Source: an uncultured bacterium
Lineage (GTDB): Bacteria > Bacillota_A > Clostridia > Oscillospirales > Oscillospiraceae
Assembly: GCA_945917385.1 (NCBI GenBank)
Contig: CAMEHJ010000106.1
Span: 1 to 5,110 of the forward strand
Reading direction: 5' to 3'
DNA: 5,110 bases
Each line of letters opens with the position of its first letter. The stretch's first letter is position 1. Of the stretch, positions 1-5,110 are shown in pieces. The notes under the pieces were generated by a model, which saw nothing but the letters and a program-made list of their open reading frames with translations, was not told where the DNA came from and ran no database searches. Made by a program: the position numbers and the translations under genes.

Positions 1-31
1 AGCGACCATTCTACCGATGAACTAACCCTGC
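1..31 (-). tRNA. tRNA gene, 5' part only, probably tRNA-Gly
   Basis: Read on the minus strand from 31 down to 1, this folds as the first half of a tRNA. There is a 7-base acceptor strand GCAGGGT, then TA at positions 8-9. The D stem GTTC/GAAT closes a 7-base loop ATCGGTA that contains the invariant A14, GG (18-19) and A21. Next come G26, the 5' strand of an anticodon stem GTCGC, and T32, where the window ends. The short D loop and the TAGTTCA...GGTAGAAT pattern are typical of bacterial tRNA-Gly, so glycine is the likely isotype, but the anticodon lies outside the window. Position 15 is T rather than the usual purine, which is unusual but not disqualifying. A good promoter sits at the right distance upstream (51-79). 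Confidence 0.8.
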
Positions 32-50
32 ATCTCTTAAACCGCGATAC

Positions 51-79
51 AGTATATCACGCGCGGCGGGAAAATTCAA
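51..79 (-). promoter_or_regulatory. promoter of the tRNA gene
   Basis: On the minus strand there is a -35 box TTGAAT (74-79), a 17-base spacer, and a -10 box TATACT (51-56) preceded by TG one base upstream (extended -10). Transcription would start near 43-45, leaving a leader of about 13 bases before the tRNA 5' end at 31. Spacing, box quality and position all fit a sigma-A housekeeping promoter. Confidence 0.75.
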
Positions 80-136
80 TAGCAAAAAAAGCGGCTTTAC
101 GCAAAAAACTGCCGAACGCGGTCACGAATTGTTTAC

Positions 137-165
137 TTGATATCAATACCCCGATTCGGTATAAT
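137..165 (+). promoter_or_regulatory. promoter of the membrane-anchored peptidase gene
   Basis: A -35 box TTGATA (137-142) and a perfect -10 box TATAAT (160-165) are separated by 17 bases. The start would be near 172, giving a short leader of about 24 bases before the ATG at 196. The -35 box forms half of a perfect 10-bp palindrome TTGATATCAA (137-146), and the spacer holds CCGA-T-TCGG (151-159). Either could be an operator, but both are short enough to be chance. This promoter is divergent from the tRNA promoter. Confidence 0.75.
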
Positions 166-195
166 CTGAGTATAAATCGGATTCGAGGGCAGAAT

Positions 196-2100
196 ATGCA
201 GAGAAAAAAACGCCTGTTGAGTGCGGTGCTGCTGATATGCGCGCTGTGCGCTGTCGTGCTTGCGGCAGTGGGCATTTATAAAATATATAACAGGAAACCG
301 GCTCAGAGCGCGGAGAATACGGCGGATGCGCCTGAGATTGAGGGCGTGTCACAGCTCTACATTCCGGGCGCGCCGCTCGTCCCGCCGGGAGACTTCACGG
401 CGGCTGCCGGGTTTTCGTGCCTGAACGCGGAGACGGGGCTGTATGAAATAGACACGGCAGTTTCGGGCGATGAAAAGCTTTTTGCCGCCGGCAGCAGTCT
501 GTACCTTCTCGCTGACGGCAGACTTTCCTGCATTGACGTTTCAAGCGGCGAGAGGCATGAAACCTCTGTCGCGGCGGGCATACTCTCGGCCGGCACGCTT
601 GCCGACGGGAATATATGGCTTGTCACCGCACAGGAGCAGACTGCGCTTTACATCTACACCCCCCGGTGTGAAAACATGCTTTCTTATGCGCTTGACGCGG
701 AGACATCGCCGCACTGGGCGGCGGTCTCCCCCTACGGGAGCGAGGCGGTATTCTGCTTTGACAGCGGGCTTTCGGTGCTCGACCTCAAAACCGGGGAGCT
801 GCGCGAACTGCCGTGCGCGGCGGCGGATTTTGAGAATATCCACTATACCCAGACCGGGCAGATCATCGCGAAAAGCGCCGGCGGCGTTGTTGAGCTTAAC
901 CTGCGCGACGGGAGTATTATTCCGATTCCGGGGCTTGAAAACGCAAAGCCCATAAGCGGAAGATACGCCGCGGCCGAGATAGGCTTTGAGGGGATAATGG
1001 CGGTGTATGATATCTGCTCGCCGGAAAGCCCCGTGTTTCTGCCGGGGGAGAGCAGTGACGAAAAAGGCTTTGCCGCAGACGGGGGCCTGCTCCTGAAAAC
1101 CGGCGCTTCTCAATACGGCGGCAAAAGCATACGCAGACTCTACGATTTGAACACAGGCACGCTTTTGCAGTATACTGCCGAGGGTGACGCTCAAGTCTCC
1201 TGCGCCGCGATAAGCGCGGACTTCGGCTGGGGTGCGTACATAAGCGGCGGAAAGCTCTGTCTCATCCAAGCGGACAGAAGCATACTGAACTCATTTTCGC
1301 AGTCGGACGGCTATCTCTCCGCGCTGCCGCAGACGGAGTGCGGACAGGCGGCTGCGCGCATTTACACGCAGACCGGCGTAAAGGTTTTCTGGGGAGAGGA
1401 AAACGCGGTGCTGCTCTCGTCCGGCTTCTCGGCCGAGCCTGCCACGGAGGAGGCGTGCCTGCCGGTGCTTCGGGTTGTGGAAAACTTTTTGACCGCGTTG
1501 CCGAGCGGAATGACGGCCGAGCTTGTGAGCGCGTGCGCAAAGGAGATGCACATATATGTGTGCTCGAACCTGCGCACCGTGCCGGACTTAGGCTGGAGCG
1601 TCGGCGGATTTACCGACATGATAGACGGGAATATCTGCATCGCGCTGAACGTGAAGGACATCTACTGGATGCAGGGCAATCTGGCGCATGAGTTCTGGCA
1701 CGCGCTGGAATACCGCATCAACTTGCTTGAGAGCGTGACCTCCGAAGACTACATTTCCGGCTGGAGCGACCTGATGCCGCAGGAGATTAACGCGCTCTAC
1801 TGGAGCCAGGGAACGGGCGAGATAGACAGCCAGTGGCAGCAGAGCAAGACCGCCTGCGGCGACGGAACCGACGCGCCGGAGGATATCTGGTTTGTCCGCT
1901 CCTACGCGCGCAGCGACCCCGCCGAGGACAGAGCCACGGTGTTTGAGGCGATGTACTGGGAAAAGGAGCTTGCACTGCTGAAAAAGTGTGTGCATCTCGG
2001 TGAAAAGGCCGACTACATCTGCACCCTGCTTCGCGAATGTTATCCGAGCTGCCGGAACGCAGACTTCCTCCCGTGGGAGTATAACTATAAAAATTACTGA
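196..2100 (+). CDS. membrane-anchored protein with beta-propeller-like region and C-terminal HEFWH zinc metallopeptidase domain
   Basis: 634 residues. A basic start (MQRKKR) is followed by one hydrophobic segment (about residues 7-29), which suggests a signal anchor or uncleaved signal peptide with the rest outside the cell. Residues about 50-390 are low-complexity beta-type sequence with repeated units of the form hydrophobic strand, DG or TG turn, strand (for example LYLLADGRLSCIDVSSGER at 102-120 and LSVLDLKTGELREL at 192-205), as in WD/PQQ-like propellers. Residues about 425-634 carry the zincin motif H498-E499-F-W-H502. A later SYARSDPAEDRATVFE segment (569-584) supplies a probable third zinc ligand, with E577 the best candidate. 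Clostridial zinc peptidase-like proteins often show this HEFxH then YA...EDRA order. The start is set by GAGGG at 185-189, 6 bases before the ATG. The protein substrate is unknown. The zincin call is firm at motif level. The propeller is inferred from the repeat pattern only. The gene is likely cotranscribed with the VOC gene. Confidence 0.88.
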   Translation: MQRKKRLLSAVLLICALCAVVLAAVGIYKIYNRKPAQSAENTADAPEIEGVSQLYIPGAPLVPPGDFTAAAGFSCLNAETGLYEIDTAVSGDEKLFAAGSSLYLLADGRLSCIDVSSGERHETSVAAGILSAGTLADGNIWLVTAQEQTALYIYTPRCENMLSYALDAETSPHWAAVSPYGSEAVFCFDSGLSVLDLKTGELRELPCAAADFENIHYTQTGQIIAKSAGGVVELNLRDGSIIPIPGLENAKPISGRYAAAEIGFEGIMAVYDICSPESPVFLPGESSDEKGFAADGGLLLKTGASQYGGKSIRRLYDLNTGTLLQYTAEGDAQVSCAAISADFGWGAYISGGKLCLIQADRSILNSFSQSDGYLSALPQTECGQAAARIYTQTGVKVFWGEENAVLLSSGFSAEPATEEACLPVLRVVENFLTALPSGMTAELVSACAKEMHIYVCSNLRTVPDLGWSVGGFTDMIDGNICIALNVKDIYWMQGNLAHEFWHALEYRINLLESVTSEDYISGWSDLMPQEINALYWSQGTGEIDSQWQQSKTACGDGTDAPEDIWFVRSYARSDPAEDRATVFEAMYWEKELALLKKCVHLGEKADYICTLLRECYPSCRNADFLPWEYNYKNY

Positions 2101-2133
2101 ACGGAAGCCGGTATGCTTCGACAGAATTAAAAC

Positions 2134-2139
2134 GGAGGG
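2134..2139 (+). promoter_or_regulatory. ribosome binding site fixing the VOC gene start
   Basis: GGAGGG lies 7 bases before the ATG at 2147. The reading frame stays open upstream to an ATG at 1988 inside the preceding gene, but that codon and the in-frame TTG at 2141 have no usable spacing. This site therefore decides the start at 2147. Confidence 0.8.
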
Positions 2140-2146
2140 CTTGATT

Positions 2147-2605
2147 ATGAAAATGAAAAATCCCTTGCTGGTGGTCAGGGACATTGACAAATCGGCAGAG
2201 TTTTACAAAAAGGTTCTGGGGCTTCGCGTGATTATGGATTTTGGCGCGAATAAAACCCTGACGGGCGGTCTGGCGCTGCAGACGATTGAAAGCTGGCGGG
2301 AATTTATCGGGACGGACGAGGTTTCGTTCGGCGGCAACAGCTCGGAGGTATATTTTGAAGAAGATGATTTTGATGAATTTGCCGACAAGCTGAAAGCGTG
2401 CGAGGTTGAATATGTCCACCCCGTCAAGGAACACGCCTGGGGGCAGCGGGTGGTCAGAATCTATGACCCGGACAGGCACATCATTGAGGTCGGAGAAAAC
2501 TTAAAAACGGTCTGCAAACGCTTTTTAAATAGCGGCATGACGAGCGAGCAGGCGGCAGAGCGAATGGGTGTTCCGCTCAAGTTCGTGAATGCCTGTATGC
2601 GGTGA
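2147..2605 (+). CDS. VOC superfamily (glyoxalase/bleomycin-resistance fold) protein with C-terminal helical tail
   Basis: 152 residues. The N-terminal half has the usual VOC module: strand NPLLVVRDI (5-13), helix KSAEFYKKVLGL (15-26), then strands. The second module runs from about residue 66 (SEVYFEEDD) through helix DEFADKLKA (76-84) to IYDPDRHIIEVGEN (105-118), the signature closing strand with E114. VOC proteins act as lyases, isomerases, dioxygenases or drug-binding proteins, and the substrate cannot be told here. The usual first metal ligand, a His on strand 1, is N5 in this protein, so canonical glyoxalase I metal binding is doubtful. Residues about 119-152 (KRFLNSGMTSEQAAERMGV...) form an added tail resembling a small helix-turn-helix, seen on some Firmicute VOC proteins. 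The gene starts 46 bases after the peptidase gene with no terminator or clear promoter between them, so cotranscription is likely. It ends 21 bases before a hairpin. Confidence 0.9.
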   Translation: MKMKNPLLVVRDIDKSAEFYKKVLGLRVIMDFGANKTLTGGLALQTIESWREFIGTDEVSFGGNSSEVYFEEDDFDEFADKLKACEVEYVHPVKEHAWGQRVVRIYDPDRHIIEVGENLKTVCKRFLNSGMTSEQAAERMGVPLKFVNACMR

Positions 2606-2626
2606 AAAATCAGATGGTCAGATACA

Positions 2627-2663
2627 AAACAGGCACAGCGGGGGAAAGCCGCTGTGCCTGTTT
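2627..2663. terminator. bidirectional intrinsic terminator between the VOC gene and hypB
   Basis: A perfect 15-bp inverted repeat (2627-2641 with 2649-2663) encloses a 7-base loop GGGAAAG. The stem ends in AAAC on the left and GTTT on the right, so each strand gives a short T run after a GC-rich stem (TTTGCTGTCTT on plus, TTTTGTAT on minus). It lies 21 bases after the VOC stop and 19 bases beyond the hypB stop, as expected for a shared terminator of convergent genes. The T tracts are short, so termination may be incomplete. Confidence 0.8.
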
Positions 2664-2682
2664 GCTGTCTTATGATGCTGTC

Positions 2683-3351
2683 TTACGCCTGCCAGTCTCT
2701 GACCTGCTTACGGAGCCAGTCGGTCCAGGCATCCACGCCCTCGCCGGTCTTGGCAGAAATGGGGAAGATCTCGATGTCGGGATTCCTGCGGCGGGCAAAT
2801 TCCTTTACCTTGTCCATGTCAAAGTCGAAGTAGGGCATGACGTCGATCTTGTTGATAATAAGCGCCTTGCACACCTCGAACATGAGCGGGTATTTAAGGG
2901 GCTTGTCGTGCCCTTCGGGGACGGAGAGAATGGCGGCGTTCACACACGCACCGGTGTCAAACTCCGCCGGGCAGACGAGGTTGCCGACGTTTTCAAGCAC
3001 GACGAGGTCAAGCCCCTCCGTGCCAAGCCCCTCAAGTCCCTGACGGGTCATGCCCGCGTCGAGATGGCACATACCGCCGGTGTGGAGCTGGATGACCTTT
3101 GCGCCGGTCTTTTCGATGGTGGCGGCGTCAACGTCGGAGTCTATATCGGCCTCCATGACGCCGATGCGCAGCTCGTCCTTGAGCGCGGCGATGGTCTGTC
3201 TCAGTGTGGTGGTCTTGCCCGAACCGGGAGAGGACATGAGATTGAGAAGAAAAGTGCCGTCCTTCTTGAGCTGCTCTCTGAGCTTATCGGCCTCGCGGTC
3301 GTTGTTGGCAAAAACGCTCTGCTTGATTTCAAGTATTCTGTAGCCGTCCAT
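2683..3351 (-). CDS. hypB: hydrogenase/urease nickel incorporation GTPase HypB
   Basis: 222 residues, a cytoplasmic SIMIBI-class GTPase that, with HypA, delivers nickel to [NiFe]-hydrogenase precursors and in some bacteria to urease. Motifs appear in order: P-loop SSPGSGKTT (40-48, K46), EADIDSD switch I region (67-73), GMCHLDA (93-99) with metal-site C95 and H96, ENVGNLVCPAEFDTG (120-134) with metal/dimer-interface C127, G4 NKID (167-170) and G5 SAKTGEG (199-205). The N-terminal CxxCGC motif and the His-rich stretch of some HypB proteins are absent, so this is the compact form without a nickel-storage region. The start is supported by GGAGG (minus strand, 3358-3362) 6 bases before the ATG. 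No hypA or hydrogenase gene lies in the window. Its own promoter and terminator make the gene look monocistronic. Identification is firm; which nickel enzyme it serves is unknown. Confidence 0.95.
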   Translation of the reverse strand: MDGYRILEIKQSVFANNDREADKLREQLKKDGTFLLNLMSSPGSGKTTTLRQTIAALKDELRIGVMEADIDSDVDAATIEKTGAKVIQLHTGGMCHLDAGMTRQGLEGLGTEGLDLVVLENVGNLVCPAEFDTGACVNAAILSVPEGHDKPLKYPLMFEVCKALIINKIDVMPYFDFDMDKVKEFARRRNPDIEIFPISAKTGEGVDAWTDWLRKQVRDWQA

Positions 3352-3363
3352 TAATAACCTCCG

Positions 3364-3388
3364 ATATATATTATTATTATATTATTAT
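3364..3388. repeat. 25-base pure A/T tract with TTA triplet repeats in the hypB leader
   Basis: Every base from 3364 to 3388 is A or T, made mostly of TTA units in two short runs. It lies directly between the predicted hypB transcription start (near 3400) and the hypB ribosome binding site (3358-3362), so it would form most of the untranslated leader. It sits in an otherwise GC-rich neighbourhood. An unstructured leader that favours ribosome access is the simplest reading. Confidence 0.6.
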
Positions 3389-3406
3389 CCTGTAATGCGT
3401 TATTGA

Positions 3407-3435
3407 ATTATAGCACAAACATAGGTTCAATTCAA
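3407..3435 (-). promoter_or_regulatory. promoter of hypB
   Basis: On the minus strand there is a -35 box TTGAAT (3430-3435), a 17-base spacer, and a perfect -10 box TATAAT (3407-3412) with an extended-10 TG (TGC before TATAAT). Transcription would begin near 3400, about 50 bases before the hypB ATG. I see no NikR-type GTATGA-N16-TCATAC site overlapping it. Confidence 0.75.
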
Positions 3436-3444
3436 GAATATGGT

Positions 3445-3473
3445 TTGATATTTCAGGGAGAAAGTGGTAGAGT
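3445..3473 (+). promoter_or_regulatory. probable promoter of the HAD phosphatase gene
   Basis: TTGATA (3445-3450) is followed after 17 bases by TAGAGT (3468-3473), preceded by TGG (extended -10). This -10 is only a 4/6 match. An alternative -10, TATAAA (3473-3478), is a better hexamer but would leave a 22-base spacer. Either would place the start near 3480-3486, just upstream of GGGGAG at 3488-3493. The -35 boxes of this promoter and the hypB promoter are 9 bases apart, back to back. Confidence 0.5.
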
Positions 3474-3502
3474 ATAAAAAACTTATCGGGGAGAAATGAA
3501 AT

Positions 3503-4153
3503 ATGAGATATAAAGCTGTTCTTTTCGACATGGACGGTACGGTGCTCGACACTTTAAGCGACCTTACGGATGCGGTGAATCACACTCTGCGCCTGTTCAA
3601 TATGCCGGAGCGAACGAAGGCGGAGTGTGCCTCCATACTCGGAAATGGCGCTGCGTACCTTATCTCTCATGCCGTGCCGGAGGGCACGTCGGACAGCAAA
3701 GTAAAAGAGGTGCTTGAGGTTTACGCGCCGTACTATGACAGCCACTGCCGCATAAAGACCGCACCCTTTGACGGGATCGTTGCGCTTATGCAAAAGCTCA
3801 GGGCGCAGGGGTGCAGACTCGCCGTGATATCCAATAAGCAGGACAGCGCGGTAAAGCCGCTGGCGCAGAGCTATTTTCCGGGACTTCTCGAAATCGCCGT
3901 CGGAGAGAGTGCGACGGTGCGCCGCAAGCCGAATCCCGACGCGGTGCTCTCGGCGCTCCATCAGCTCGGCATTGAACGTGAGGACGCCGTGTATGTGGGC
4001 GATACCGAGGTGGACGTCGCCACCGCGCGTAACGCCGGACTTGATATCGCCGCCGTGACATGGGGCTTTCGCACGCACGCGCAGGTCGCTGAAACCGGCG
4101 CGGAGAATGTTTTCGACACCGTGGAAGAGCTGGAGAAATTCCTGCTCGGCTGA
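3503..4153 (+). CDS. HAD-superfamily phosphatase, phosphoglycolate phosphatase-like
   Basis: 216 residues, the normal length for this group. HAD motif I is FDMDGT (8-13), with nucleophile D9 and acid/base D11. Motif II is VISNK (108-112, S110), motif III is RRKPNP (140-145, K142), and motif IV is YVGDTEVD (164-171, G166-D167 and D171). A helical C1-type cap lies at about residues 15-85. All catalytic residues are present, so it should be an active Mg-dependent phosphatase in the cytoplasm. The Gph/PGMB-like group hydrolyses 2-phosphoglycolate, from DNA repair or oxygenation side reactions, or other small sugar phosphates or pyrophosphate. The substrate cannot be assigned from sequence, so no symbol is given. 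GGGGAG lies 9 bases before the ATG. An out-of-frame ATG at 3496 opens only a five-codon frame and is probably meaningless. The gene stands alone, divergent from hypB. Confidence 0.93.
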   Translation: MRYKAVLFDMDGTVLDTLSDLTDAVNHTLRLFNMPERTKAECASILGNGAAYLISHAVPEGTSDSKVKEVLEVYAPYYDSHCRIKTAPFDGIVALMQKLRAQGCRLAVISNKQDSAVKPLAQSYFPGLLEIAVGESATVRRKPNPDAVLSALHQLGIEREDAVYVGDTEVDVATARNAGLDIAAVTWGFRTHAQVAETGAENVFDTVEELEKFLLG

Positions 4154-4160
4154 TATGGTA

Positions 4161-4194
4161 AGGCAGGGGTTCGCCGGATGGCGAACCCCTGTCT
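4161..4194. terminator. hairpin between convergent genes, probable weak terminator
   Basis: A 12-bp perfect stem (4164-4175 with 4180-4191) and a GGAT tetraloop extend outward to 15 pairs if one G-T wobble is allowed (4161-4175 with 4180-4194). It lies 7 bases after the HAD gene stop and 37 bases beyond the amidohydrolase stop. Neither strand has a real T run after the stem, so it may need Rho or act mainly as an mRNA 3'-end stabiliser. Confidence 0.6.
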
Positions 4195-4231
4195 CAGCTT
4201 ATCAAAAACCATGAAAGAGAGCAGCGGATTT

Positions 4232-5110
4232 TTACCTCACGAACCTGCCCATTTCGCGCTCGACCTTCTCTATCTTCTTCACCTTCGGGTGCTCATAGAG
4301 TCTGCCGCGCGCCATGACAAGCTCCACGTCCGCCAAGGCCGATAGATCGTCGAGCGGGTTTTTCGCCGTGACGATCATGTCGGCGCACTTACCCGGCTCG
4401 ATGCTGCCGGTGACATCGCCGATGCCGGCGATCTCCGCGTTCTTCTTCGTGCCGGTATAGAGCGCGAATGCATTGCTGACACCGCAGTATTTGTGGAAAA
4501 GCTGAAGCTCCATCCATGTGTTGTAATGGGTGACAAAGTCGCAGCCGGTGTCGGTGCCGAGACCGACGCTGACGCCCGCTTCGAGACATTTTTTCGCGCA
4601 GTCTATAATGCCCTCGAACACCACCGTGCCGTTATACTGGCTCAGCTCCGTGGCGTTGCTCACGCTGCGGTCAAACAGCGCGAAGGGCAGGGCGGGGGAG
4701 AGCGTTGCGACAAGGGCGGCATTATGCTCTTTGAACAGGGAGAGCATCTCCCCGTCCGCCTTCGCACCGTGCTCTATGGTGTCAACTCCGCTGCGCAGCG
4801 CGACCTTTACGCCCTCCGGACTTTCAACGTGTGCCGCGACCTTGAGACCGAGTCTGTGCGCCTCTTCGCAGGCTGCCGCGACATATTCCTCCGGCATTTT
4901 AAGTACGCCCGGCTCGCCCTTGACGGTGGCGTCAAGCACGCCGCCCGTTATCATGAGCTTAATAAGGTCGGGCTTTGTCTCGTATATCTTTCGCACATAC
5001 CCGGCGGCCTCCTCCGCGCTCGTGGCTTCATAGGCGAGGGAACCGGCCATGTGCCCTCCGGGAACGGAAACGGCCATGTTTGCGGCGAGTATGCGCGGCC
5101 CGTCAGCCTT
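4232..5110 (-). CDS. imidazolonepropionase-like metal-dependent amidohydrolase, N-terminal part outside the window
   Basis: 292 C-terminal residues are visible. The frame remains open through the window edge, beyond the first visible Met (codon 5075-5077), and reads KADGPRILAAN just before it. That matches the GPR-hydrophobic-A strand of the family, so this Met is internal. Family members are usually near 400 residues, so roughly 100 are missing, including the first metal site HxH. Counting from position 5110, visible metal and catalytic residues are K51 in IKLMITGGV (the lysine that is carboxylated in this group), H94 in AAHVES, H114 in TIEHG, and D187 in GLGTDTGCD. The tail GSIEPGKCADMIV...NPLDDLSAL...VMARGRLY is the usual C-terminal beta-sandwich. 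Relatives hydrolyse Xaa-Arg/Lys dipeptides, other N-acyl amino acids or cyclic amides, and the substrate is not predictable here. The stop TAA is at 4232-4234, 37 bases from the shared hairpin. Confidence 0.93.
   Translation of the reverse strand, partial: KADGPRILAANMAVSVPGGHMAGSLAYEATSAEEAAGYVRKIYETKPDLIKLMITGGVLDATVKGEPGVLKMPEEYVAAACEEAHRLGLKVAAHVESPEGVKVALRSGVDTIEHGAKADGEMLSLFKEHNAALVATLSPALPFALFDRSVSNATELSQYNGTVVFEGIIDCAKKCLEAGVSVGLGTDTGCDFVTHYNTWMELQLFHKYCGVSNAFALYTGTKKNAEIAGIGDVTGSIEPGKCADMIVTAKNPLDDLSALADVELVMARGRLYEHPKVKKIEKVEREMGRFVR

Noticed and set aside
541..1269. 242-codon minus-strand open frame inside the peptidase gene
   Set aside because: Arg/Ala-rich composition typical of an antisense shadow, with no recognisable motif, no convincing RBS or promoter, and complete overlap with a real gene.
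1988..2146. Upstream extension of the VOC frame starting at an ATG inside the peptidase gene
   Set aside because: The VOC fold begins right at 2147 and a GGAGGG site is placed for that ATG. The extra 53 residues resemble no VOC sequence and overlap the peptidase coding region.
1588..2479. Two overlapping minus-strand open frames (200 and 230 codons) across the end of the peptidase gene and the VOC gene
   Set aside because: They cross a gene boundary, overlap each other in different frames, and show no family features, so they are shadows of the two plus-strand genes.
2602..3354. 250-codon plus-strand open frame opposite hypB
   Set aside because: It lies fully antisense to hypB, which has every GTPase motif, its own RBS and promoter. 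The frame is open because of GC-rich codon use on the other strand, and it overlaps the terminator hairpin.
3496..3513. Five-codon leader-like frame overlapping the HAD gene start
   Set aside because: It is out of frame, extremely short and poorly spaced from the GGGGAG site, so a chance ATG is the better explanation.
4530..5033. 167-codon plus-strand open frame opposite the amidohydrolase
   Set aside because: Ser/Pro/Ala-rich shadow of a gene with clear catalytic motifs, and no RBS of note.
5075..5077. ATG as the start of the amidohydrolase
   Set aside because: The frame stays open to the window edge and the upstream residues match the family core strand, so the true start is outside the window.
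1..5110. Search for a defence system, toxin-antitoxin pair, CRISPR array, insertion sequence or biosynthetic cluster
   Set aside because: I found no transposase, terminal inverted repeats, spaced direct repeats or paired small genes. All the coding space is taken by recognisable single-gene or two-gene units.

Overview
The window looks like an ordinary chromosomal stretch from a moderately GC-rich Firmicute, most likely a Clostridia (Oscillospirales-like) anaerobe. That guess rests on strong GGAGG-type ribosome binding sites, sigma-A type promoters in AT-rich gaps, GC-rich codon use, and gene content such as an M38-like amidohydrolase and a HypB. The taxonomic placement is inference, because no marker gene is present.

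Layout. Positions 1-31 hold the 5' part of a tRNA gene on the minus strand, probably tRNA-Gly, cut by the window edge. It has its own promoter at 51-79. Divergent from it, a consensus promoter at 137-165 drives a plus-strand gene (196-2100) for a membrane-anchored extracellular protein with a beta-propeller-like middle and a C-terminal HEFWH zinc-metallopeptidase domain. A small VOC/glyoxalase-fold gene (2147-2605) follows 46 bases later, probably in the same transcript. A 15-bp hairpin at 2627-2663 separates it from the convergent hypB gene (2683-3351, minus). The gap 3352-3502 carries back-to-back divergent promoters for hypB and for a HAD phosphatase of the phosphoglycolate phosphatase type (3503-4153, plus). 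A second hairpin (4161-4194) lies between that gene and a convergent amidohydrolase (4232 to beyond 5110, minus) whose N-terminal coding part is outside the window.

The genes do not form one pathway. They are short, separately controlled units: an extracellular protease-like protein, a VOC enzyme, a nickel-insertion GTPase, a metabolite-repair or phosphate-release phosphatase, and a metal-dependent amidohydrolase. I see no mobile element, CRISPR array, toxin-antitoxin pair or defence system. The points most worth a second look are the propeller-peptidase fusion, the stand-alone hypB with its own promoter and terminator, and the C-terminal helical tail on the VOC protein.
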